Source: GAS188 sp963794475 (lineage in GTDB: Bacteria > Pseudomonadota > Alphaproteobacteria > Rhizobiales > Beijerinckiaceae). Taken from it: DNA of 64,000 nt. The translations under genes and the position numbers were made by a program. This document shows, in pieces, positions 48,078 to 56,125 of the stretch. Position 1 is the stretch's first letter. Each line of letters starts with the position of its first letter. The notes beneath the pieces were generated by a model that worked only from the letters and a program-made list of their open reading frames with translations, was not told the origin of the DNA and ran no database searches. The stretch spans positions 1,301,827-1,365,826 of the forward strand of contig CAWCDW010000003.1 of NCBI GenBank assembly GCA_963794475.1, in the 5' to 3' direction.

Positions 48078-48728
48078 TCACGGATATCCCTCTGACTGGC
48101 GCTCGGCTTCCATAGCATCCGACCAGATTCCGAGCTTCTCCGCGCGAGCTTGGCTCTCAGCCGCGTCGATACGACGAACGCGCTCCCTATAATCATCCTC
48201 GGTGATGAGCCGCTCGGTGCGGTCCTGGGGTGATGCGGCTCTTTCCTTTTCGATCTGAGCTCGAGCGTCAGCGAGCTTCGGGTCTTCTAGCAACCGATTC
48301 AACCCATTAAGATTATCCACCATGTCATACATGGCCGCGCCAGGGAATAAGCCAACTCGAACCATATCGACATTGAGACTGTGCTCGCGGTCCTCGACCC
48401 AGATGTAAACCATTTCGGTTGTCTTCAGGGTTCTGGTGTTCGTTGTAACCATTCGAGATATTCGGGTGATTCCGGCGCTGGGGTGCGCGGCCAACCAATC
48501 GGATATGAACGCGCTCGGGTTGCCGAAACGGAGACCACGAATGATACCGCTACCAAGCAAGACATAAATTAGGTGATCTTCTGGTCTACTTGCAAATATA
48601 TCGTGAAATCTTAAATACTTCGCCTCATTTAGGTTTTGTGTGTCGGTTTTGTCTTGAGCGTTGCATTGAGCCCCGTCAGACAGTGACGTTAACAACGTAA
48701 GTGCGAAGACCAGTCCAGATTTTTTCAT
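48078..48728 (-). CDS. Secreted low-GC protein with SNase-like C-terminus
   Basis: 216 residues with a signal peptide (about 1-24, MKKSGLVFALTLLTSL). The C-terminal half shows YIWVEDREHSLNVDMVRVGL and RRIDAAESQARAEKLGIW, a pattern like the end of staphylococcal-nuclease domains. The catalytic Arg/Glu positions of active nucleases cannot be identified, so it may be inactive. GC content is clearly lower than in the neighbours, which suggests recent transfer. Function not known. Confidence 0.7.
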   Translation of the reverse strand: MKKSGLVFALTLLTSLSDGAQCNAQDKTDTQNLNEAKYLRFHDIFASRPEDHLIYVLLGSGIIRGLRFGNPSAFISDWLAAHPSAGITRISRMVTTNTRTLKTTEMVYIWVEDREHSLNVDMVRVGLFPGAAMYDMVDNLNGLNRLLEDPKLADARAQIEKERAASPQDRTERLITEDDYRERVRRIDAAESQARAEKLGIWSDAMEAERQSEGYP

Positions 48729-48911
48729 TTGATTCTCGCGATGGCCAAATCAACAGCAAGCCTTCGTGGCGTTACCGCCGTTAGCCGTCTTAAGCGAACC
48801 GATGAGTGATCGCACAGGGCTTGCTCGTCGTTATCACGTGGCAGTGGCCAATGTCCGCTATCGACGCTTAATCGAGGTTGAGCGCGCTTACCAAGGGTTG
48901 GATTTAGTCCA

Positions 48912-49562
48912 CTAGCTGAGAGCGCCGCCGACTTCTCGCACGTCGACCTTGTTGCGCAGCGTTGTCGCGACCGCGATGCGCAGCGCCTCCGAGACGATCG
49001 GCACCGCCAGCGACGGCACGCCCGGATGATTGACGGCTTGTGCGGGCGAATAGGGAATGTGGATGAAGCCCGTGCGAAGCCTGCGCCGCCCAGTCGCGCG
49101 CAGATGGCAAGCGCCGTAGAAGATGTGGTTGCAGACGAAGGTTCCGGCGGTCTGTGAGGCACCAGCCGGAATTCCGGCGCCGCGCAAATCACGCACGATC
49201 GCCTTCACGGGCAGGCTCGAGAAATAAGCGGCCGGGCCCTTCGTGACGATCGGCCGGTCGAGCGGCTGCGCACCGGTATTGTCCGGAATGCGCGCATCAT
49301 CGAGATTGATGGCGACGCGCTCGACCGAGATTTCCGCGCGCCCGCCCGCCTGCCCGACGCAAATGACGATTTGCGGGTCGAACGCCTCGATCTCGGCCTC
49401 GAGCCGGGCAATGGCCTTGCCGAAAGCGCAAGGCATGAGGCGCGCGACGATCGAGTGACCGTCGATGCGCTCGTCATCGAGCGGGCGCACGGCCTCCCAG
49501 GACGGGTTCTCCACCTCGCCGTCGAAAGGCTCGAAACCGGTGAGCAGGATGGTTTTCGCCAT
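48912..49562 (-). CDS. pcp: Pyroglutamyl-peptidase I
   Basis: Cytosolic C15 cysteine peptidase of 216 residues that removes N-terminal pyroglutamate. LLTGFEPFDGEVENPSWEAV, VGQAGGRAEISVERVAINLDDARIPDN with the catalytic Glu, AGTFVCNHIFYGA with the Cys, and FIHIPYSP with the His are all present. The ATG is at 49562. Confidence 0.95.
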   Translation of the reverse strand: MAKTILLTGFEPFDGEVENPSWEAVRPLDDERIDGHSIVARLMPCAFGKAIARLEAEIEAFDPQIVICVGQAGGRAEISVERVAINLDDARIPDNTGAQPLDRPIVTKGPAAYFSSLPVKAIVRDLRGAGIPAGASQTAGTFVCNHIFYGACHLRATGRRRLRTGFIHIPYSPAQAVNHPGVPSLAVPIVSEALRIAVATTLRNKVDVREVGGALS

Positions 49563-49655
49563 GGGGCCGCGGCAAGTTTGCGAAGAGGGAAGCGCGATCG
49601 TGGACGCGGCCGACGCATGAGGTCAATACATATCGGCGTGAGGCCAGCCTTCGCA

Positions 49656-50441
49656 TCATTGCGCCGTCCAGCCGCCGTCGATCGAGAGATTGGCGCCGGT
49701 GATCTGCGAGGCGGCGTCCGAGCACAGATAGAGCGCAAGCGAGGCCACCTGATCGACGGTGACGAATTGCTTCGTCGGCTGCGCCTTGAGAAGCACCTCG
49801 TCGATCACCTCTTCTTTCGTCATATTGCGCGCCTTCATCGTGTCGGGGATCTGACGCTCGACGAGCTCCGTCCACACATAGCCGGGGCTGATGCAATTGA
49901 CCGTGACGCCGAAGCTCGCCGCCTCGAGCGCGATCGTCTTGGTGAATCCGGCAACGCCGTGCTTGGCAGCCACATAGGCCGATTTGAACGGCGAGGCGAC
50001 AAGCGAATGGGCGGACCCCGTATTGATGATGCGGCCCCATTTTCGCGCCTTCATGCCGGCGAGCGCGGCCTTGGTGGCATGAAACACGGCGATGAGATTG
50101 ACGCGGATGATCGCTTCCCATTTTTCATCGGGAAAATCCTCGACCGGCGACACGAATTGGATGCCGGCGTTGTTGACGAGAATGTCGACCGAGCCGAGCT
50201 TCGCCTTCGCCTCTTCGATCATCGCCGCGATCTCGTCGGGCTTCGACATATCGGCTCGGCTGTAAAGCGCCTCGACCGAGAATTCGCGCGCGAGGCTTGT
50301 GCGCGACTTTTCGATCGCGGCCTCTTCGCCGAAGCCGTTGAGCATCACATTCGCGCCTTCCTTGGCGAGGGCGCGCGCGATCGAAAGCCCGATGCCGCTC
50401 GTCGATCCCGTCACGACGGCGTTCTTCCCCTTGATGCTCAT
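49656..50441 (-). CDS. bdhA: 3-hydroxybutyrate dehydrogenase
   Basis: SDR of 261 residues that interconverts 3-hydroxybutyrate and acetoacetate in PHB and ketone-body turnover. TGSTSGIGLSIAR, NNAGIQFVSPVEDFPDEKW, GSAHSLVASPFKSAYVAAKHG with Ser, Tyr and Lys, and the C-terminal GANLSIDGGWTAQ match BdhA closely. AGGAG lies eight bases before the ATG. The patatin at 11 kb and the MmgR-like sRNA may touch the same PHB metabolism. Confidence 0.95.
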   Translation of the reverse strand: MSIKGKNAVVTGSTSGIGLSIARALAKEGANVMLNGFGEEAAIEKSRTSLAREFSVEALYSRADMSKPDEIAAMIEEAKAKLGSVDILVNNAGIQFVSPVEDFPDEKWEAIIRVNLIAVFHATKAALAGMKARKWGRIINTGSAHSLVASPFKSAYVAAKHGVAGFTKTIALEAASFGVTVNCISPGYVWTELVERQIPDTMKARNMTKEEVIDEVLLKAQPTKQFVTVDQVASLALYLCSDAASQITGANLSIDGGWTAQ

Positions 50442-50545
50442 CTGAAATCTCCTGCAAATGGAAATACCGTCGTGCCAGGCGCGGCGCGCTCAAGGCCACA
50501 GGCGCCCGCCACCATTGGCGAACGTGGCAGATTGAGCGCAAGGCA

Positions 50546-52024
50546 TCACCTGAACGGCGGCTCGTCGAAAGAGCGCAATTTGCGCGAATGCAGGCTTTCG
50601 CGCCCGTTGCGCAAGATCTCGAGCGCGGTGAGGCCGATCTCGAGATGCTCGCCGACGGCACGGTTGTAGAAGCTGTTAGCCGCTCCCGGCAGCTTGATCT
50701 CGCCATGGAGAGGTTTGTCGGAGACGCAAAGCAGCGTGCCGTAGGGCACACGCAGCCTGAAGCCTTGCGTCGCGATGGTGCCTGATTCCATGTCGATCGC
50801 GACGGCGCGCGAAATATTGATGCGTTGGCGCTCCTTGCTCCAGCGCAGCTCCCAATTTCGATCGTCATAGGTCACGACGGTGCCGGTGCGCAGCCGTTGC
50901 TTCAGCGCCTCGCCCCGATCGCCGGTGACGCGGGCCGCGGCTTCTTGCAAAGCGAGCTGCACCTCGGCGAGCGCCGGGATCGGCACATCGACCGGCACTT
51001 GCATGTCGAGAATGCGGTCCTGGCGCAAATAGGCATGGGCCAGCACGTAATCGCCGATCTGCTGAGAGAGCCGCAAGCCGCCGCAATGGCCGACCATCAG
51101 CCAGCAATTCGGGCGCAGCACGGCGAGATGGTCGGTGATGTTCTTGGCGTTCGAGGGGCCGACCCCGATATTGACGAGGCTCACGCCTTGCCCGTCCCTG
51201 GCGGTGACGTGATAAGCGGGCATCTGAAAGCGGTGCCACGGATTGCCGGCGATGAGGGCTTCGGCCTCGCTCTCGGCCATGGCGCCGTCGATCACGATGT
51301 CGCCGGGGAGCACCAGCTTCTCGAACCTGCCTGTCTCACGCACCCGCTCGAGCCCCCAGCGGATGAATTGATCGACGTAGCGATGGTAATTGGTGAGCAT
51401 CACCCAGGCTTGGCAATTGCGCCAATCGCCGCCCGTGTAGTGCATGAGCCGGCGCAGCGAGAAATCGACGCGCACCGCGTCGAAAAGCGCGAGCGGGCGC
51501 GCCATGCCCGGCGCTTGCTGGAAGCTTCCGTCGGCGATCTCGTCGCCCACCGCCGAAAGCAAGGGTGCCGGAAAGAAGAGAGCGAGCTCGGCCGCCGTCA
51601 CACCCTCGCGTGAAAGCTCGTCGCCGCGCTCGAAAACATAAGGATAGGGGATTTCCTCGCCGCTGACGCCGACCTCGACCGTCGCCCCATATTCATTCAT
51701 CAACGGACGCAATTGCTCGAGAAGATAAGAGCGGAACGCTGCGGGCTGCGTGACGGTCGTCGCATAGACGCCGGGCGCGGGAAATTTGGCGAAAGCTCGC
51801 CGCACCAACGGCTGCACGCCCTCGGGCTCATAGCTCACGCGGATCTCGGGATAGCGGAAGCGGGCGCGCTCCTCGGGGGAGGGCGGCGCGCGCGTCTCCA
51901 AATAGCGCTCCAGGGCGTGCCGCAGCGCGCCCGTCGCCTCGCTATGCAACCGTTCAAGCCTCGCGACCGCTTCCTCCGGCGTCTCGACCGTGACCAGCGC
52001 GGATCGCAGCGTCTTGTCCATCAT
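50546..52024 (-). CDS. amn: AMP nucleosidase
   Basis: Hydrolyses AMP to adenine and ribose 5-phosphate. 492 residues from the ATG at 52024 (MMDKTL). The N-terminal Amn domain (PEIRVSYEPEG, YATTVTQPAAFRSYLLEQL) precedes the phosphorylase-like catalytic domain (NIGVGPSNAKNITDHLAVLRP, MVGHCGGLRLSQQIGDYVLA and AVAIDMESGTIATQGF). A TTG at 52030 is also in frame. Ribosome-binding site weak. Confidence 0.95.
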   Translation of the reverse strand: MMDKTLRSALVTVETPEEAVARLERLHSEATGALRHALERYLETRAPPSPEERARFRYPEIRVSYEPEGVQPLVRRAFAKFPAPGVYATTVTQPAAFRSYLLEQLRPLMNEYGATVEVGVSGEEIPYPYVFERGDELSREGVTAAELALFFPAPLLSAVGDEIADGSFQQAPGMARPLALFDAVRVDFSLRRLMHYTGGDWRNCQAWVMLTNYHRYVDQFIRWGLERVRETGRFEKLVLPGDIVIDGAMAESEAEALIAGNPWHRFQMPAYHVTARDGQGVSLVNIGVGPSNAKNITDHLAVLRPNCWLMVGHCGGLRLSQQIGDYVLAHAYLRQDRILDMQVPVDVPIPALAEVQLALQEAAARVTGDRGEALKQRLRTGTVVTYDDRNWELRWSKERQRINISRAVAIDMESGTIATQGFRLRVPYGTLLCVSDKPLHGEIKLPGAANSFYNRAVGEHLEIGLTALEILRNGRESLHSRKLRSFDEPPFR

Positions 52025-52177
52025 TCTCAATATCGTGGCGAATCGCCGCGCCGCAAGGCTTCCCCGCTGGCGCTAGCTCGCCGGCGTTGACATGAGCCGG
52101 GCGCCGACATGAAAGTCGTGGCGGCAAGCTTGAACCGGGGCGGCCCCTGAAGGGGAAAGGCCACGAAAGGGAGAGTT

Positions 52178-52972
52178 ATGGACGAGGCACCGATCCTGGT
52201 CGAGGGCAAGCAAGGCTATCGCCTCATCACGCTCAACCGGCCTTCGCGGCTCAACTCCTTCAACGAGGCGATGCATCTTGCGCTTCGCGCCGCGCTTGGC
52301 GATGCCGAGGCCGATACGTCGTGCCGGGCCGTGCTCCTTACCGGCGCCGGGCGCGGCTTTTGCGCCGGGCAGGACCTTTCCGACCGGGTGATGGGGGAGG
52401 GCGCCGAGCCGCCCGATCTCGGCCGCACCATCGAGACCTTTTACTCCCCGCTCGTGAAGCAGATGCGTGCGCTCCCGATGCCGATCGTCTGCGCGGTGAA
52501 CGGCGTGGCGGCGGGAGCCGGGGCCAATATCGCGCTTTCCTGCGATATCGTGCTTGCGGCGCGCTCGGCGAGCTTCCTCGAAGCTTTTGCGCGCATCGGC
52601 CTCATCCCCGACGCTGGCGGCACTTACTTTTTGCCCCGTCTCGTGGGGGAGGCCCGCGCGCGCGCCATGGTGTTGCTCGCCGAGCCCGTGCCGGCCGAGA
52701 CCGCCGCGAGCTGGGGGCTCATCTGGAAATGCGTCGACGACAATGTGCTGATGGGCGAGGCGCACGCGCTTTGCGCCCGGTTCGCCGAAGGCGCGACGAC
52801 CGGCCTCGCGCTTGCCAAAAAAGCGCTCAATGCCTCCTCGACGAACACGCTCGACGAGCAACTCGCGCTCGAGCGCGATTTGCAGCGCGAGGCCGGCCGC
52901 ACCCAGGATTACGCCGAGGGCGTGCGGGCCTTCATGGAAAAGCGCAAGGCGATCTTCAAGGGCAGGGCATGA
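52178..52972 (+). CDS. paaG: Enoyl-CoA hydratase/isomerase, PaaG type
   Basis: Crotonase-fold enzyme of 264 residues; in the phenylacetate pathway PaaG isomerises the ring epoxide to the oxepin. LLTGAGRGFCAGQDLSDR, VNGVAAGAGANIALSCDIVLAA and ARIGLIPDAGGTYFLPRLVG are characteristic. GGGAGAG lies eight bases upstream of the ATG. Next genes are paaI and paaK. The ring epoxidase genes paaABCDE and paaZ are not in the window. Confidence 0.9.
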   Translation: MDEAPILVEGKQGYRLITLNRPSRLNSFNEAMHLALRAALGDAEADTSCRAVLLTGAGRGFCAGQDLSDRVMGEGAEPPDLGRTIETFYSPLVKQMRALPMPIVCAVNGVAAGAGANIALSCDIVLAARSASFLEAFARIGLIPDAGGTYFLPRLVGEARARAMVLLAEPVPAETAASWGLIWKCVDDNVLMGEAHALCARFAEGATTGLALAKKALNASSTNTLDEQLALERDLQREAGRTQDYAEGVRAFMEKRKAIFKGRA

Positions 52973-53027
52973 GAGCGAGAACCGGGGTGCCGCACCGTTC
53001 CTTTCGGCGCGAAGGCGCGTATCGGCG

Positions 53028-53462
53028 ATGAGCGCCGAGAGGCTCGCGCGCGCCGCCGCGGACGCCATGTGGGCGCAGGACAAGGCAAGCCGCGCGCTCG
53101 GCATGGCGATCGCCGAGATCGCACCGGGGGCGGCGACGCTCACCATGCCGGTTTCCGAGACGATGGTGAACGGCCACGGCCTCTGTCACGGCGGCTACAT
53201 CTTCACGCTTGCGGATTCCGCCTTCGCTTTCGCTTGCAACAGCCATAACCAGCGCGCCGTGGCGCAACATTGCGCGATCACCTTTCTCGCGCCCGGCAGG
53301 CTCGGCGATCTCTTGACGGCGCGCTGCCGCGAGCTCTCGCGGGCCGAGCGCTCCGGCGTCTATGACGTGACGGTGACGCGCCAGGGCGGCGAGGTGATCG
53401 CGGAGTTTCGCGGCCTCTCACGCACGGTGAAGGGCACGCTCGTGCTTGAAACGGGGGTGTGA
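53028..53462 (+). CDS. paaI: Hydroxyphenylacetyl-CoA thioesterase PaaI
   Basis: Hot-dog thioesterase of 144 residues that relieves CoA trapping in phenylacetate degradation. VSETMVNGHGLCHGGYIFTLAD carries the conserved HGG...AD active-site motif, and SHNQRAVAQHCAITFLAPG follows. The ATG at 53028 is 56 bases after paaG; the open frame extends upstream inside paaG without likeness. Low-complexity palindromic repeats lie between it and paaK. Confidence 0.93.
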   Translation: MSAERLARAAADAMWAQDKASRALGMAIAEIAPGAATLTMPVSETMVNGHGLCHGGYIFTLADSAFAFACNSHNQRAVAQHCAITFLAPGRLGDLLTARCRELSRAERSGVYDVTVTRQGGEVIAEFRGLSRTVKGTLVLETGV

Positions 53463-53578
53463 AAGTAGCGAATGGCGAATAGCCTAGGAAAGTGAAAAGT
53501 GAAGTGTGAAAAGGGAATGGCGAGCGATCCAATCCTTACACCTCACGACCTCGCTACCTCGCTACTACCACCAGGGAG
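53463..53578. repeat. Low-complexity inverted repeat between paaI and paaK
   Basis: GTAGCGAATGGCGAATAG-like units downstream of paaI are mirrored by CCTCGCTACCTCGCTAC upstream of paaK, forming an imperfect long stem. Related units reappear directly after paaK. The paaK ribosome-binding site GGGAGGAA lies just after the repeat. Confidence 0.6.
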
Positions 53579-53581
53579 GAA

Positions 53582-54904
53582 ATGATGCGCCTCGGGGAAG
53601 CCCCGTCGCCCGGCAGTCTCGACCCGATCGAGATCGCCTCGCGCGATGAGATCGCCGCGCTACAGACCAAGCGCCTCGAGGCGACGCTCGCGCACGCCTA
53701 TGAGAAAGTGCCGGCCTATCGCGCCAAGTTCGAGGCGGCGGGCGTGCATCCGGGTGATTTCAAGCGGCTCGAGGATCTGCGCAAATTCCCTTTCGCCAGC
53801 AAAGCGGATTTGCGCGAGAATTACCCCTTCGGCCTTTTCGCCGTGCCGCGCGAGAAGATCGCGCGCATCCACGCTTCATCCGGCACCACCGGCAAGCCGA
53901 CCGTCGTCGGTTACACCAAAGCCGATCTCGACATCTGGGCCACACTCATGGCGCGTTCGATGCGGGCATCGGGCGCGAGGCCCGGCATGCTTGCCCACAT
54001 CGCTTACGGCTATGGGCTCTTCACCGGCGGGCTCGGTGCTCATGCGGGGGCCGAGAAGCTCGGCTGCGGCGTGGTCCCGATGTCGGGCGGCATGACGGAG
54101 CGACAGGTGCAGCTCATCCATGATTTTCGCCCCGACGTCATCATGGTCACGCCCTCTTACATGCTCGCCATCCTCGACGAATTTCGCCACGCCGGCATCG
54201 ACCCGCGCGCCTCTTCGCTCAAGATAGGCATCTTCGGCGCCGAGCCCTGGACGAATTCGATGCGGACCGAGATCGAGGATGAATTCGACATGCACGCGGT
54301 CGACATCTACGGCCTCTCCGAGGTGATGGGGCCTGGCGTCGCCAATGAATGCGTCGAAACAAAGGATGGGCTGCATGTCTGGGAGGATCATTTCCTCCCG
54401 GAAGTGATCGACCCCGCGAGCGGCGAGGTCTTGCCGGATGGCGAGAAGGGCGAGCTCGTCTTCACCTCGCTCACCAAGGAGGCGATGCCGGTGATCCGCT
54501 ATCGCACGCGCGATCTCACGCGCCTCATGCCCGGCACGGCGCGCTCGATGCGGCGCATGGAGAAGATCACCGGACGCTCGGACGACATGATGATCCTGCG
54601 CGGCGTCAATGTCTTCCCCACGCAGATCGAGGAGGAGCTCTTCAAGATCGATTCACTGAGCGCCCATTACCAGATCGTGCTGACGCGCGAGGGCAGGCTC
54701 GACGAGATGGAGATCATGGTCGAGGCTCGCCCGCATGCGGCCTCGGCGGAAGAGCGAAAAGCGGCGGCGGGACGGCTGCAGGATGCGGTCAAGAGCTTTA
54801 TCGGCGTCACCGCCAAGGTCACGGTCGCCACCCCCGGCGCGATCGAGCGCTCGCTGGGCAAGGCGAAACGGGTGTTGGATAAGCGAGTAGCGATTAGCGA
54901 GTAG
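53582..54904 (+). CDS. paaK: Phenylacetate-CoA ligase
   Basis: Activates phenylacetate to its CoA ester. 440 residues. HASSGTTGKPTVVGYTKADL is the AMP-binding motif, followed by YGYGLFTGGLGAHAGAEKLGC, YGLSEVMGPGVANEC and RYRTRDLTRL. The C-terminal subdomain has GRSDDMMILRGVNVFPTQIEE. The stop codon and last residues (RVAISE) are encoded by an intruding repeat. The gene starts with a double ATG after a strong GGGAGGAA. Confidence 0.96.
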   Translation: MMRLGEAPSPGSLDPIEIASRDEIAALQTKRLEATLAHAYEKVPAYRAKFEAAGVHPGDFKRLEDLRKFPFASKADLRENYPFGLFAVPREKIARIHASSGTTGKPTVVGYTKADLDIWATLMARSMRASGARPGMLAHIAYGYGLFTGGLGAHAGAEKLGCGVVPMSGGMTERQVQLIHDFRPDVIMVTPSYMLAILDEFRHAGIDPRASSLKIGIFGAEPWTNSMRTEIEDEFDMHAVDIYGLSEVMGPGVANECVETKDGLHVWEDHFLPEVIDPASGEVLPDGEKGELVFTSLTKEAMPVIRYRTRDLTRLMPGTARSMRRMEKITGRSDDMMILRGVNVFPTQIEEELFKIDSLSAHYQIVLTREGRLDEMEIMVEARPHAASAEERKAAAGRLQDAVKSFIGVTAKVTVATPGAIERSLGKAKRVLDKRVAISE

Positions 54905-54973
54905 CGAAATCGTGAGGAGTGAGGAGTGAGATCAACTCCTCACTCTTCACTCTATTCGCTACTCGCTACTCGC
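54883..54973. repeat. Low-complexity palindrome overlapping the end of paaK
   Basis: GCGAGTAGCGATTAGCGAGT units (54883-54908) pair imperfectly with TTCGCTACTCGCTACTCGC (54955-54973). Inside is a perfect hairpin AGTGAGGAGT/ACTCCTCACT (54918-54927 and 54935-54944). The left arm supplies the last residues and TAG stop of paaK; the right arm is next to the convergent mepA end. Confidence 0.7.
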
Positions 54974-54980
54974 CCTCTCA

Positions 54981-55937
54981 CTACCGCTCTAGAAGGACCG
55001 CCCGACACGCTTCCGGAAGCGCCGAGAGCGGCAAGGGCGGGCGAGGCTTGCCGGGCGTCGGATGCAGAACTCCCGGCTGGAACCAATAGGCGAGGTCCTT
55101 CTCGGCGCAGCCGTCGCCGTCCGGCGGCGGCTCCTGCTCCTCGCAGGCCGAGGCGCCCGCCGGGCAGGCGAGACGGATGTGAATATGGTCGTCATGGCCC
55201 CAATAGGGGCGGACCTTGGTCATCCAGCCGCGATCCGAGCCTGCCGTTCGGCAAAGCTCCTTCTTGATCGCGGGGTTGACGAAGATGCGCGTGATCCCGG
55301 GTTGCTCGGCCGCCGCCTTGATCAGCCCGAGATGCGCTGGTGTCCAGATCGAGCGATCCACAGTGAGCCGGTCGGGAGCGACCACATTCACCGCCGCCTT
55401 CTCCTCGCGTTCGTCACGCGACAAGGTGTAGGGCGGCATCGGGGTGAGCCAGATATCGGCATCGAGGCCGATCTGATGGGAGGCGTGGCCCGTCTTCATC
55501 GGCCCGCCGCGCGGCTGTGACATGTCGCCGATCAAGAGGCCCGGCCAACCGGCCTTGCGCGCGTCTCGCGCGATACTCTCGATCGTCCGCACCAGCACGG
55601 GCATGCCCCAGTTGCGGTTGCGTGAGAGCCGCATCACCTGCCAATCGTCCCCGTCGATCGGCAACGGCACGGCGCCGGCGAGGCAGCCCTTGGAAAAGAA
55701 GCCAATCGGATGCGGCGCACCCGATGACGGCTTCGTCACCGCCCCGAAGAGATCGCGCGCCGGCTCGTTCTCGATCTCCGTGGCGTGGGGCGCCGAGACG
55801 AAAGCCATGAAGGCAAGCACCGCGAGCCCCGCGCGCAGCGGGTGATTGCGCGCCAGCGTCTTCAGGCTCCGGAGGCGACGACACCGATGAGGAGGCCGCC
55901 GCCGGGATCGCGGCGAGGAGACAGGGGCTTTGCGCAT
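54981..55937 (-). CDS. mepA: Penicillin-insensitive murein endopeptidase MepA
   Basis: Periplasmic LAS-type metallopeptidase that cuts D-Ala-mesoDAP crosslinks. 318 residues. An arginine-rich N-terminus of about 30 residues precedes a signal-like helix (LRAGLAVLAFMAFVSAPHA). Zinc ligands and active site: GHASHQIGLDADIW and WGHDDHIHIRLAC. Extra C-terminal segment with CEEQEPPPDGDGC typical of alphaproteobacterial members. Confidence 0.93.
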   Translation of the reverse strand: MRKAPVSSPRSRRRPPHRCRRLRSLKTLARNHPLRAGLAVLAFMAFVSAPHATEIENEPARDLFGAVTKPSSGAPHPIGFFSKGCLAGAVPLPIDGDDWQVMRLSRNRNWGMPVLVRTIESIARDARKAGWPGLLIGDMSQPRGGPMKTGHASHQIGLDADIWLTPMPPYTLSRDEREEKAAVNVVAPDRLTVDRSIWTPAHLGLIKAAAEQPGITRIFVNPAIKKELCRTAGSDRGWMTKVRPYWGHDDHIHIRLACPAGASACEEQEPPPDGDGCAEKDLAYWFQPGVLHPTPGKPRPPLPLSALPEACRAVLLER

Positions 55938-56125
55938 GAGCGAAGCTTCCTATGGCTCGAGAGTTGCGTCAAACGGAGGGCGCGAGTGATCCGCGGGACG
56001 GGTGCGTAGCCTCGTTTCCATTCCGGCCGCGAATCGGTGATGATAGGGTCAAGATCGGCAAGAGTGCGCTTTTGGTTCGGACGTCAGCGCGCCGCGCCCT
56101 ATAAACGTGAAGGGGAGGAATCAAG

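Noticed and set aside
53463..54973. Composite transposon carrying paaK
   Set aside because: The flanking repeats are low-complexity, carry no transposase, and no target-site duplication was seen. Kept as a repeat observation only.
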